A model generated the notes under the pieces. It was given only the letters and a program-made list of their open reading frames with translations, had not been told where the DNA came from and did no database searches. This document shows, piece by piece, positions 46,001 to 58,050 of a stretch of DNA of 64,000 bases (position 1 is its first letter; every line of letters begins with the position of its first letter). This DNA comes from Marsupella aquatica. Taxonomy: Eukaryota; Marchantiophyta. The DNA is taken from contig OZ316895.1 in NCBI GenBank assembly GCA_973895155.1, positions 9,424,001 to 9,488,000 on the forward strand. Direction: 5' to 3'. Position numbers and translations under genes: made by a program.

Positions 46001-49000
46001 GCATTTCCTGGACGTGAGTTAAATCCAGGACCTCCAAAACCTGGGCCGCCCACCCTGCAATTATAGCCAGTGGTAAGCTGTCTACAACATTCAATCCTTC
46101 CATTCTGTCAAGTTTGAAACTCAGTAAAGATTACAATGCCCCCGTGGGCCAGGTGTAGGAACCAAAATCTGCATGCAGACGTAAGGAACCAACCTGGTAT
46201 CGCCTCCTTTAGGCCTTTTCGGGTCTGCAAATCGCACAGCCAGGGGCTGATCACAGCCCTATATTTGTATTGAAACACAGATAAACATAACACTTAGTTA
46301 CAGAAGAATTTAAATGGTTCTTCGTAAGAATTAACCCGTATGTCTAGTTAGATATAAGAATTCCTGACCAACGAAGGAACTTTACTGGTTCATATGTTGC
46401 CACAGCTGAGACCATGAGATTACCGGCATGACATAGATGCCATTCAATGCACTTATCGCAGCAGTTGCCATCTCTCTAGTTGGATATTTGATGAAAGCGC
46501 AACCTGGGTTTATAGTTACAAAGTACAAGTAAGTAATACGATGAAAAAGACTTATGATTCAACTCATTGAATAGAAGCCCTCGAATACACAAGGGCGCTG
46601 CTACATGCCAAGCACGAATTCCAACAGAAGCGAAGCTCATTGACGAAGAAAACAAATCAGTGAATGATGTTATGGTCCAGGGGTCCAAATTGAGACGCGG
46701 GACAGGAAGTACAGAGCGCCAATAATGTTAGAACTCAAGCACTGAAGCCTCTACACCTACTATGTGAGGTCTTCTCTGTTAAATGACGGGAACAAAACAG
46801 TGACAGGCACATGAGTGTTGGCAAAGCCTTACTCAGTAGCCTAATCGCACAAGCACAAACTTATTGGACAAGTCAAAACGTCGCTTCCCAGTTTTAATGC
46901 AGAATTCATAAACGATCTCCCAACGATGTAAACTTACCTCGGCTTTGTTTCTGCTCATCCCGCATAATGTACACATCGTCAACTCGACCATATGGAGCGA
47001 AAAGCTGCAATGAGAAAAAGTACGAGATTATTCACTGGTATCTGGGATCAAATACAACTTCTCTATCAAGCAGGTACATCTTTGTATGTAGTGAACAAAC
47101 CTCTTGGATTTCCTTTTCTGAAGCTTGCTTGTTGAGAGACCCAACAAATAACTTGTGCTCCACCGCACCTACGGTATATGCAGCAGTTAGAAACCAGGTC
47201 CTCAGAAAGGAGTCTCCTTCGATCACAACCGGCAAGGGAACAATACAACATTTCCGTGCAGATTTCAACGGCACAATTTCAAGTTAACCGGTATGCAATG
47301 TACCAAGACGTTCACGCTCGCCATCAGCATATCGTACTTGCACTGGTGCTGTGCCCTGTTGAAGCAGAAAATTGTGTTTAATAACCTTTGACAAAAATAT
47401 AGCATTGGTCTTTCCGCCAAGCACAAGAAACAAAAGTTTATCTCGTTCGTAAACATCCCACCCCTGGGAGAGTCCGCTGGTTGTTCAGCGCTCTGATCGC
47501 CCTCTCGGCCTCTTCAATGGTCCCATATTTGATGAAACAGCATCCTACAGAAACAGGTAGTACAATAAGTCATCTGAAACTAGCTGAACGTAGGCTGAAG
47601 CAGTAAATGAGCCCTAACAAAATAAAGATAGGAGATAACCGGATCTCGAAAATATCCAGTGTACATTCCCAGTGGCGTCTTATGCTCTACAGCACTTCTG
47701 GCTATACAACAAATCCTGTAGTAGCGACTTAGAGGACCACTAGATAGAGAGCATTTTCCGTGCAATACGTAAATAATTATTTCACTAATCTTCGAAATGG
47801 TAAAGCGAAGCCCTTGTTCATTTTGCCAAACATCTTCATCTAGAAAGAAACTTTCGTACCACAAAATCCATCAACGCGTATGTCCTCTTAAGAAAACCGA
47901 CTTAGCAGATAAGCATAACAAAAGAGTGGGGGTGACGCAGATTGCATCCATAGTTTGAACAGAAGATTTACAGGGAGACATTCACATCCTGCTAAGTTCC
48001 GAAGTAAAGAATCCGGGGTACATCCAACCAACTCGAGAGTCAACTACCGCATAAATTCTTGGCAGACAACACCTAAGTATGTGCTTGGGATTAAACTGCC
48101 AACATCTAACAAGACATCCACAGCTTTGTGCTCTAGAATGAAAAGGAAACATCCATAGCCTGTTGAATAATGTACTAAGGATCTCAGCTCTATCATTCAT
48201 TCAACTAGAGAAGACTGTCCTCTCAGCTCAGATATTAGCAATGTGTAGAACTTCGCACATCCACGGCACGAGCAGCAATCCACTTGTGAAGAACCACGTG
48301 TGAGAGAGCACACCATGGTGCCACAGAAGACACATGAGCAATACTCACTCACAAGAGCTTTGTGGCCCGGTATGATGAGGAGCGCCACCTGGCACCTTTT
48401 CATTGTCTGACCACAATGGAACGTCTGCACAGTGACATTCTGCAATTCGTATCTTGTCCATGTGGTGAACCTCCTACCAAGTCAAATGGAAGGACTAAAG
48501 TCTATGCAGCAACAATCGCTGTCAGCATGTAGGGGGCTTGGCCGAGCATTGATCTGTGACAAGTCGATTGAGCGAGCATTGACCCTCTCAATTAGCATGG
48601 CTGAACCAATGCCATCATAAATAATCATGAATAGCATTACCGCGAGTTTCAATAAAGCACAGGCATACATTACATGTTAACCTCATTCCCATGTGCATCC
48701 TGACAATAACTAACGCCTGAAGCTGCCTGAGAGCCATGCTTTTCACACAGGTTTGGTGACCCTGCTCTATGACATGCATGAGCGAACCCATTGTCAAAAG
48801 TTCATTTCATTCATCTGGAGAGCCAAGTAACTACCCACGCTCTAAAGCAGCACTTAAAAGTCTTGCGCTAGTACTAACAGTAGAAAGAAGGAACTACATG
48901 ACAGAGATGATTGGAGGGATCAGAATCTAAAGAAAGCAATTGAGCTTTGTCACATTATATTATATTGTAAGCGGAGGAAACAGAAGAAAAACCGTCGAAA

Positions 49001-50436
49001 AAACACGCATTCTTGTTCACGCACGATTATCTGGCTAAAAAAACCGCAAAACGGTATCACCACATTTCTTGATGAATTCAGTTGTACGGGTTGTAGGAAA
49101 ACCCATGAATACTAACCGGAAAAAGCCACCTGAGGACAAGGTAACCTAAAGACTCCCCAGTTTGTTCAGTCTAAGCAATCAGACGACCAAACTAATAACT
49201 AAAATTTCCTTCTTGATTGAAAACTTGTGCAATGTTCGAAAACAGTAACTACAAGCACGGTGACGACAGTCAATCTCTAACAACGAGGCTCCAAGAACCA
49301 CTTCTTCCCTGTATCTAATAAGGGAATCGAGGGATTGCCTAAGCTCTAGAACGGACAGAAGCTTCTTAACTCACGGTGTCCCCTTGAGCTATTGTGAAGA
49401 GCGTATTTACGACACTATCTAGATTTCACACATTGCACGCACCTTGCTGTTGCCCTGTTCTTTTATCCTTGATCAGAGCAACCTCCAGCACATTCCCATG
49501 CTCCGCAAACATAGGCCGCACCTGTCAACCGGACAAAAACGCGTTTCATCTGTTGAGCGAACATATTGCAAGGGTTGAAACAACTGCTTTGCGTGCAGAT
49601 CAAGCTCTTCTTGCAAATCGAACTCACTATGTTCACTGAATACATATTTTGAAATATTGGATGAGGGGTGAGAAAAGGGCAGCATCTTGTAAACCTAAGG
49701 GATGCACGGCAAAGGGTGGCAAACTCAGCAAACCACATGACTTGCTGCACCCAATGAAGATGTTTAACATGACCATAACTAGACCTCAAACAAAGCTTAA
49801 GAGAGCTCAAATAGGCTACGTCCAGCAAAACGCTGCAAGGAACAAAGACATTTAGGTTTGGAGCCCTGCATTGGAAATCTATTGGACTGCCTAAATAGGT
49901 CACGGCACCTATCAACAAAATCCTCGAATCCAAGTCGTCCAACTCATACCTCTTCTTCAGTGATAGTTCTTGGCACCGATCCTACAAAAAGCTTTACAAA
50001 ATTGCCGCCATCCTGAGAATCTGCAGAAAATCAGTTTTCACACCCACAATTACAGGTATTCATTTCAATCGTGTGAATCCTATCGGCAGCTCTTTCAGTA
50101 GACAGAGAATCACGTATTCAACAAACTTGAAAGCAACTGTTTCGCACACTGAAAACTCCACTCTGATACTAGCAAATCAAACCAACCTTGAGAATTGGCA
50201 TTGACAGGCTGGCCGGAGAAGTCCCTTTTCTGGCCGATAATGGAGTTGTTGTTCATGACGTTGATAGAAGGGGGCAAGAGGGTGCCTCCAGATTGCTGCG
50301 CCCCGCCCTGCTGCTGCTGCTGCTGCTCGAAAATCCCCGGCGCTTGAGGTTGCTGCTGCTGATGATGCTGATGAGGCTGTTGCTGGTGCATCAAAGCGTA
50401 GGAGTGCTGTTGCGACAGCAGAGATGGCGGCTCCAT
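43023..50436 (-). CDS. FCA: FCA homologue (two RRMs, Q-rich region, WW domain)
   Basis: Nuclear RNA-binding protein that in Arabidopsis promotes proximal poly(A) site use, including on FLC antisense RNA and its own transcript. Nineteen exons by eye: 50187-50436, 49950-50020, 49443-49521, 47462-47544, 47304-47355, 47101-47168, 46938-47004, 46424-46503, 46194-46258, 45992-46054, 45528-45705, 45320-45406, 44708-45052, 44545-44592, 44282-44431, 44053-44145, 43645-43686, 43239-43298, 43023-43130. All GT-AG, all in phase, 662 residues. RRM1 about 92-173 (LFVGSV 94-99, GCCFIKYG 134-141); RRM2 about 183-265 (LFVGSL 185-190, GCAFIKYP 224-231); Gly/Pro/Met-rich 272-381; Gln-rich 382-496; WW domain 541-566 (WTEHTSPEGYKYYYN...WEKP). 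VRYADGERER and FVGSLNKQAS are diagnostic for FCA. N-terminus is also Gln/His-rich. A nine-base alternative acceptor exists before the 45052 exon. The last three exons are less conserved and less certain. Confidence 0.92.
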
Positions 50437-53400
50437 CTCCAGAAGGTGGAGCGTCAAACAAAGCTACAGTACAAGTTCGACAAAAAATCCTTGCTCGGGG
50501 AAAGAGGAAGAATTGGAAACGTTATGCGTCGCCCTCTTCCGACAAGTCAGTCCCTGAAGAAAGTCCGGCGAATGTGTACTCCGTGCGGCGATTTCGTGGA
50601 CGGCTATTGCGGCGATTTCGTACACAGCTTCGACGTTGTTGCGGTAATTCATTTGCCTTTCTTCGATGCGTTTCGTTTCGTTTGGCTTTCCTTTCCTCGT
50701 CAAACTTCTCACCTCACTGAATTCATCTCGATGGTTGTGTTGTGTCAATTTGTGTGTGTGTCCGTCTGGCGTCGTGCCCCTTCTCCTCCCCGAGCATTGC
50801 GCTTCGAAAGGGTCCGGCCTCGCGAGCTTCGCAGCCGCGCGCGCGGTTCCTCTCCAGCGACGCACACTTCGCCGCTCGCTTTTCTCGAACCAAGTTGTTT
50901 GTTTTGCAACTAGAGTAAGCTCAGTCCAGTAAGCACAGTACAGTAAGCACAGTACAGTACAGTATAGTATGCGATTTCTTTGTTATAGTATACGGAGAAC
51001 CGTATCTTCGAGGTATCGTCTCCACGAGACCCTATTTAGGGGGTTTCAAATCTCAAAACTTGATGGGACCATAATTACTAAGTTAAGGGTTAGGGACTGA
51101 AAAAGTTATGGATTGTCAAATTCATGATTGATAAGTTTTGCTTATAAAGATTGGTCATATGTCATCACCATAAATCAATGTAGGTGCAAGTGAAAGAATA
51201 ATGAAAATAAAACTTACACAACCCTGTTACAAAGCTATGGCAAAACTGTGGCAATTTGCTTAGGGGAAAAGCCATTGTCTGTAGCTATGAAGCTTTCAGA
51301 TGCCCTATTGGAATGCCCGGACAAGAAACTGTATCCTAGTCTCTGCCAATGTTAGCTATGGCTTGTTGTTTAGAGCCAACTTGCATGTGGGCAGTCCTAA
51401 AGACATGGCCCTTAGCACTCCCTGAACTGATGGGGAAAACAGATCTCACTTTTCCACAATATGGAGCTTTCTCACAAGACCTTCCAAAGCGTGTTTTTGT
51501 TTCATTCACTTCAAAGTATGGTACCTCAAGAGCCTGAAGTTTTCCGGCCTTACCCTTGGTTCTCCACTCTTTTTGCTGCCACGCCTGCCTGACGAGGAGC
51601 TTGAGGCATAAGATCTATTGTCAACTTTTGAATGTCACCTGTCAAATTGAGTGCTGGAGAGCAAAGGCTAACTGCTACAAGTTTGCTCTTAGACTACGCA
51701 TGAAATCTACACTTACGGTACTACTGTAAGCACTACTTTCCTGATATGATTTTCTTGTGAATAGTAACCTGGTCCATTCAAACACTACTTTCATGATGCA
51801 AATGAGCGCCATGCCTGTGCGTTGCACAATTGGGTGAGTGAGAAAGCAAGGGCCTGGAAAGAGTCGTGGGCACTGATCAGATTGCGTACCGACTCCACTC
51901 CTGGGTACTGGGCAGCATGGCATACGTCAATTATGAGGGAGGGAGTAGTCGGCAGTTGGGCATACCCCTGCCTCAGGCCCAACGCGAGGACGGAGTACCC
52001 CTGCCTCCACCCTTTTAGCATTCAAGGCTCCCCTTTTTGCATTGAACGGTTAGTAAAAAAGTGCAAAAGAATTCAACAGCTACTGATCATTCCAACTCAT
52101 AACTGTTTTTGTAAGCGGACGATGGACAAAATTTGGCGGGATTGGGTATTATAGTTGTAGATTTTTTTCTTTGTTTTTCTGTTTTAGTCCTCAATTGGGA
52201 AGGTGAAGCTTTATCAAGGTAACTTAAGAAACCCTGTGGCTACCATGGATAGAGGAGTAACAAGCAAAGGTAAGAAACATAGTATTAACTACTATGGGTA
52301 GAAAATGCCAAGGTGGACTCTAAGACCTTTCAACTACTATGGACAAAGTAATATTTTACATGAACTATATGGAATGTTACATCTATTGGATAGACATAGA
52401 GGTACTAAGGGAAAAGTTTTGCATGGGGAATTACCCTTGGTATTACCACTAATGTACTCCTATTTGTCTTCAATGAAATTGTCCTAATTACCTTTAACAT
52501 TCATCTCAGTTAGAATCCTCCATTTAAGCTTTGTACTCTCATTTATCTATTCCAATGTGTAACTCTTTATGACTCCAAATAGTTAAATAAAACAAGTTTA
52601 CATAACCAAGGGGTCCTCCAACTAATTTCTTTCTCTCTATGTTTTTTATGGTAATCTGTGGGTTCGTCTTTGGTGTCGTAGGGATTGTTTTCTCCAATTT
52701 TCTTTGTCCAACCTTTGTGTCCTGTTTTGAACATGATGCTAGGATGGACCATGCATTTGATCTAAAGATTTCAATGAACCAAACACTTTTTGACAAACCA
52801 AAAATTGAGAATTTGTACCAAGGAAAAGTGTTTTCTGAGTGACAAAAAGACAACAGAATCATGCATGCAGGTTTGACTGTCTATCTGGGCATCATATCAA
52901 AGCATTCTGGTCTATGAGAGCTTCTTTCCTCCTTTCTAGAAAAAATTTCCTTCTTTTCTTCTAAAACGCCTTTCTTTCAAACAGCAGGTAAAGTGCAGCT
53001 TAGTGGCGTTCAGGCCATTTCAGTTTATAGTACGATCAACCAAGTGGCTATATGGTGAACACCTTCTACCTTAGTTTGTCTTATTAGAAATATGAGTTCT
53101 CAATTTTCTTTTAAATCTGGCCTAGTGTATCATTTCACTCTACCTTACTTTGTTATGGATCTGATTGTAAATCAAGTCCTTGGAGGAAGTTTTGGTAGGA
53201 AAGTCATAAGGAGATTGTGTTGCTGAGCCTATAGGCAGCACAAATGCTATCAAAGCAAAGAAGATATTTTGAAGAGTGAAGGTTGGAAATTTAGAAACTC
53301 AGATTATCATAACTCCCTTGATTACTACTTGAATTGACACATAATTCATATTATTGAAAAGAGGACCACAAAAGTGCTTCTAAGTAGTGCACAAGCACAG

Positions 53401-53552
53401 AAATGCATGAAGAAACAAGTGAGAAATCAAGGTTGAGGTCTGCTGTCTGCTGCTTTGTCTTGGTTCAGTCCTTCGTAGCCATGTTTTCCTCAGCTTGAGT
53501 TACGCCTGTAGTCCCTCTTTAGAATCGTAGTCTATCTACTAAAGCGCAATCG

Positions 53553-53608
53553 AAAGCTAGGATAAGGGCCTACGGTCTAGATTGAAGCCTCTAGACCGTG
53601 ACTGAGGA
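53553..53608. repeat. Dispersed CTAGA-rich repeat, copy B
   Basis: AAAGCTAGGATAAGGGCCTA followed by GGTCTAGATTGAAGCC and TCTAGACCGTGACTGAGG. Closest relative is 16797-16858. Relationship extends loosely downstream to the GAGCAAAGCTC word in both places. Confidence 0.7.
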
Positions 53609-53804
53609 GCAATAGTTGGAGATGACAATGTAAACAGAAAAGATGATCTGCACGTTTTTACTTCTGAGCAAAGCTCAAGCATTCAAGCTCACACCTGTGT
53701 AAATCAATTTCATGGCTGTGCTTGTTCATGCAATATGTTTCAAAAAGAGAGATCTGGATTGACATTAAGGAACGTTTATTGCAGGTTTGATATCCAGTGC
53801 ATAT

Positions 53805-54000
53805 CTTGGGAATTTATTGCACTAATTTGATATTCAAGTCAGCAACCTTCTGCAGGAGGACCATCTTTCCATCCGCCTCTTCTTCTACATTCACAGGAAA
53901 GGTTCATTTGTCGTCTTTGGAACCCTACTGCACTGATTTGATGTGCAGGTCAGAAACCTTCTACTCGAATATCATCTTTAAATCCGCATGTTGTTCTCAG
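53805..54000. repeat. Diverged tandem duplication, period 111 bp
   Basis: Two diverged copies, starting near 53806 and 53917, share TACTGCACTGATTTGAT-like and AACCTTCT(G/A)C words. In frame they would read LGIYCTNLIFKSATFC and LEPYCTDLMCRSETFY. The upstream GTTTATTGCAGGTTTGATAT near 53774 is a third, shorter remnant. No start or domain supports a gene. Confidence 0.6.
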
Positions 54001-54159
54001 TTCGCGTCTTTGTCCTCTATTCAGAGGATATGTCATTTTGTGCGTGATTGAGCAAACTAGTCAAGCTGTGACTATTAGATTCGGCCCTTTTAATGAGAGC
54101 TTTATTAGTCTGGCAACTTCCAAGCCCAACAAAAGATTGCATCTTACTCTTGCGACTCT

Positions 54160-56541
54160 CTAAATACCCAGTGACTCTCTGAAGAGCCAGTCACTCAGTG
54201 AGGGTTGAGTTCTCACGTAACGTCCTGATTCATGAGTGGGTACTTGGAGGGTATAGGTTGCCTTGCTGACAGGTTGCATTTTTCCACATGAGCATTGCAT
54301 TCGCAAATAAAAGGTGGCTGAACTGGAAGGTTTGGGGAGTGGAAGCATGTAAACATAGAAAGAACTCAGCATCGTCATGCCCAAAAAGGTCTCTGTTGTA
54401 CTGGATTGATCGTCAGAACGCCCCACTGTCACAAATAAATGACATGCCCTTGAAGTCCGAGTCCCAGATCCAACTCCAGTTCTATAAATCTCCCAGCGTA
54501 AATTCACGCTTAAGAACCTGTTTCCTCCCTCTTCCACCAACCATGATGGATGATAGCCCACGATCTCTGCATCTCTAGATGCGAAATGCTCATGGCTAGC
54601 AGGGGCAATGCTGATATGCCCAAGTCTCAAGCAATAGTCTATATTTGTATCCTTGCTTGGAGTTGATTTCTCTACCGGAGGCATACTACTACTTCCTCCC
54701 CTACCAAAATGACTCTGCAACTCTGTGCCCCTCACCTGATTTGCACAAGCTTCCGCATCAAATAGAGCTTCATTCTCGCGCAGCAGCTTTATCAAAATTG
54801 GCCGCAAATCCTTGGCAGCAGAATAGATTCCAAAGATATCAACAAGTGTATAATTTCCCCAATCAAAGATGAAGTCTCTGACAGTCCATTTGTCACCAGG
54901 CACAATTGAATTTAATATGATGGACTTATTTCTATCCGAGTCTCCTTCTCTGTTGCTCATCCGGGCCCCAGTTGTAGTAGAATTGTGACCTTCATTCACA
55001 TGCTCAAACACGGCCGAAACACGGGAGAAATGATATTGTCTAGGAAATGAAATTGTGTCTCCATCATCTTTGGAATCCAGTAAGAAGTAGATCACTTTCG
55101 AACCCTCGCTATCTTGCGCACTCAAGGCTAAAGCGAAACTCGAATCAGTATTTTGAGCCTTGACCGAGTACGAGACAATCAAAGATGCCTCGTCAATACT
55201 GGTTTCAGTATGATAAAGTTGCACTATACACACTTCGTCATGACCCACATCCCCAACTGCTTTGATGCACACACCACCGCTGTAAATTGCACCTTCCTGG
55301 CTCGCAGTCGCCGCGACTTGGACCTCAGATCCAGCAGCAGCAGCAACATGAAGAAGAGGTTGCAGATTCTGGCATGAGAGATTGTTCCATGGGAGACCGG
55401 ACAACTGCTTCCCCTCCACGTATTTTACTATGCCACGGCCAATATCAAAGTCAGTGAAAAACGGCAGCTGGATTGGATCTAGGCGTGCAGCGGGCCAGCA
55501 ATTCTCGATACTAGCCCACCACCTACTTTCATCTTGATTCGTCTCATAGGCCCAACCTGGAGCAAAGAGAGCAGCTGACACACCAGCTTCCCGGGCAACC
55601 TTTAGGGCAACATCACACTGAAACTGCCCACCCCCAAAAGAACCCCTCCCAAACACATCTACTCCCATGTACACATCATAAGCCCGGCCACCAGCTGCAG
55701 ATGCACTCAGCTTGGGATAATCGCTCGTCCATGTGTAGTTGGTGAAGATACCATCGCAGACATCAAAGAAAGGCTTGTTCAAAACATTCAGCCAGTTCTG
55801 CCAATCGAGCTTTCCCTCTGTTGTGACACTGTCGTACCAAATGACCAAAGACCCCGGTACCGTTGAGTGCATCCGGACCGTGAGATACCGAACAAATTCT
55901 TGCAAATTGGCCACTTGGGCTTTCGCTATCACGTTCTCAATGTTGATCAACCACCCATCAAATCCCAGTGCCTCCGCCAGCTCTGCCAGACGATCTGCAT
56001 ACATGCGCAATGATTCCTTTGAAGCCAAGAGTTCTTTACAAATACTTGCTCCCTCATCCCACTCTGTGATGAATGTTCCCAACACTTGGACACCGTGCAG
56101 GTGAGCCACATTGGTCCAACCCGGGGGTGGTAAGGTGACCAGCTTATGGGAGAAGTAGACGAAGATGTCCAGCAAGCGCCAGTGAGTCAGAGTGTACGCA
56201 TCAGCGTTTTGAGAGCCTTGGATCCATTGATCATCCAAGTATCCGCCCTTCAGGTCGTGGCAAGCTAGTAGACGCGGCCGTTTCTCTCCGGATGTGCCAC
56301 CCCGCTTCTGCAGTGGCACCGAGCTCCTGTTGAACTCGAAGTTGGCCGAACTGCCGTAGGATCTATCGCGCAATTCCTGCAAAGAGTTTATTGGGAATGA
56401 TCTGGGAGGCCCAATCAGTGTCTCCTCCATTTCGTACAACTTCTCAGACTGCACCGAACACTCACAGAATAGAGGTCCTCCTCCAAGAACACCGGTCCAA
56501 CGCCAATCAATTACCTTTCTGAATGCTCCCCAAGTCAGCAT
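54160..56541 (-). CDS. ENGASE: Cytosolic endo-beta-N-acetylglucosaminidase (GH85 ENGase)
   Basis: Cleaves the chitobiose core of free or misfolded-protein N-glycans, leaving one GlcNAc; in plants it generates cytosolic high-mannose free glycans. Uninterrupted 793-residue ORF from ATG at 56541. The GH85 barrel spans about 95-400: LLACHDLKGGY, YTLTHWRLLDIFVYFSHKLV, PPPGWTNVAHLHGVQVLGTF and the catalytic stretch GFDGWLINIEN, with N200 (substrate-assisted) and E202 (acid). VIWYDSVTTEGKLDWQN, FTNYTW, YMGVDVFGRG and LFAPGWAYE are further GH85 blocks. The C-terminal ~390 residues are beta-rich, less conserved, and typical of plant ENGases. No signal peptide is evident, consistent with a cytosolic enzyme. 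Slightly longer than Arabidopsis ENGase85A as I recall it. Confidence 0.93.
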   Translation of the reverse strand: MLTWGAFRKVIDWRWTGVLGGGPLFCECSVQSEKLYEMEETLIGPPRSFPINSLQELRDRSYGSSANFEFNRSSVPLQKRGGTSGEKRPRLLACHDLKGGYLDDQWIQGSQNADAYTLTHWRLLDIFVYFSHKLVTLPPPGWTNVAHLHGVQVLGTFITEWDEGASICKELLASKESLRMYADRLAELAEALGFDGWLINIENVIAKAQVANLQEFVRYLTVRMHSTVPGSLVIWYDSVTTEGKLDWQNWLNVLNKPFFDVCDGIFTNYTWTSDYPKLSASAAGGRAYDVYMGVDVFGRGSFGGGQFQCDVALKVAREAGVSAALFAPGWAYETNQDESRWWASIENCWPAARLDPIQLPFFTDFDIGRGIVKYVEGKQLSGLPWNNLSCQNLQPLLHVAAAAGSEVQVAATASQEGAIYSGGVCIKAVGDVGHDEVCIVQLYHTETSIDEASLIVSYSVKAQNTDSSFALALSAQDSEGSKVIYFLLDSKDDGDTISFPRQYHFSRVSAVFEHVNEGHNSTTTGARMSNREGDSDRNKSIILNSIVPGDKWTVRDFIFDWGNYTLVDIFGIYSAAKDLRPILIKLLRENEALFDAEACANQVRGTELQSHFGRGGSSSMPPVEKSTPSKDTNIDYCLRLGHISIAPASHEHFASRDAEIVGYHPSWLVEEGGNRFLSVNLRWEIYRTGVGSGTRTSRACHLFVTVGRSDDQSSTTETFLGMTMLSSFYVYMLPLPKPSSSATFYLRMQCSCGKMQPVSKATYTLQVPTHESGRYVRTQPSLSDWLFRESLGI

Positions 56542-58050
56542 TTTTCTCGTTCGTTACAGGAGTCTTCCCTTCCTGGAGTTCATCCTAGGCTGCCAGGAGT
56601 GCCAGCCAGTTGATGCGCTCCTGAAGAAACAATAATCATGTTGGCCAATTCTTTTGGCACATGTGCTGGAACATCTACCCGCTACTGTAGCTATTAAAGT
56701 ATTGAAGGCTGAACTTTAGATTCAACGTACTTTAATATTGATAAGCATTTAAATTCAGGAAATGTGTTCGACACGACAACGATTCGTGGTGGGGAGATTT
56801 TGTCAATATTTAATCACTTTCCATTCCTTTCGAGTTCGGAGATATGTTTGTTTTTCCTTGCTATTGGGACTAGTTTATACACAATCCCAAGAAACTGAAT
56901 GGAAGAACTTACATTGCAATCGTATTCGTACTGCTTTTCAATTGGTCAGTTTATAAGGAAACGGCGCTGGAAGGGAGTAGTATGGACCGATCTGGCACAC
57001 AGGTTCGCCAAAAGATGCGCCAAAGATGTCAGGATCACAAATGCATGAAAATTGATAGGTCCCCTTCGAGTGCCCCTGCCAAGCCACCCAAGACCTCGTC
57101 CATCCACCTTCCCACATCCTGGAAGTGTGTCCAATGTGTCAGATTCACCAATGGATACACTTATTGGGCCTGCCCCCATCTCACCCAAAGTTGTCCATCT
57201 ACTTCCCACACTGCAGATGCAGATAGTGTCCCAGTGGAGTTTTGCACTAAGAAAAATATTCGACTGTACCGAGCAAGGTCAAGTTCCATGACTTGTCAGA
57301 TGAGGCTGAAATACGAAGCTGGCTTTGGAATATGAAAATCCATGGTAAGCACATAACAAGTAACGGTTCAGCAATTGCCTCAATTTTGATCGTGTTAATC
57401 TATTTGACTCTAGACCTATTTCAGGTCCGTCAGAGATCGCCTTCAGCTTAGCCCCACGGACAGGTGTTTATCATTGAGTAACCACATGAGGGAATTCGAA
57501 CATCAAACTTGCAAATTGAATCATGCACAGTTGGATTGTCTGAGGTTCAAAGAGCAAGTCTTTGGGGAAACGATGGGACTGCGTGATATCCGTGGTAAGA
57601 GTTCATATAAGTGTTAAAGTACTGGACAAGAGACGGTCTTCATAGCACGTGACAACCTGTAAAAGTAAACTACTATGGTTATCCATGACAAACCTTTTCG
57701 AAGGTAAAACAACAATGACGGAAAGGATACTATCCATTACACTCAAATCTGCAAACATAAAGTAGCATCACCTTCACTACCTTCGAATCACTTGGATACA
57801 CTGTTGAAGATTTAGGTCCATCTACAAAATTTGCTGTAGCTCATGTGCTTTTGGGAGCAAAACTATCCACTGCTATGACTCAAGCCACTTATGCAGGTTC
57901 AAGTAGGACTAAAATGGGACAAGATGCTGATCCCCTCGAGAAATATCAATTGCAGAAACCTCCGGAGCCAAACAAGCCTGTAGATTGCTATGGCCAATGG
58001 CTCTCAGTCATTAACAGTGGGGTGCTCAATTTGTCTAAAACGACGTTCGC
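56542..58050. other. Spacer between ENGase and CCT5
   Basis: Contains the ENGase promoter side and the CCT5 3' UTR. ORFs at 56982-57335 and 57845-58054 show no domain; no other gene supported. Confidence 0.4.

Larger units (their letters stand above)
50437..54159. other. FCA upstream region and spacer
   Basis: 50437-50900 is probably FCA leader and promoter, GC-richer, with plus-strand ORFs that are antisense readings. A CAGTA-type microsatellite is at about 50914-50970. 51000-53500 is AT-rich with no gene seen. 53553-53608 is a copy of the CTAGA-rich dispersed repeat and about 53669-53692 repeats the GAGCAAAGCTCA(A/G)GC word seen at 16908. 53797-54051 holds a short tandem duplication (see separate entry). 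Confidence 0.45.

Noticed and set aside
50437-50457. FCA start seven codons upstream
   Set aside because: It is TTG; the ATG at 50436 is preferred.
50188-50913. 241-codon plus-strand ORF antisense to FCA exon 1
   Set aside because: It is the complement of the Gln-rich FCA first exon and leader (leucine runs from CAG/CTG repeats); no domain.
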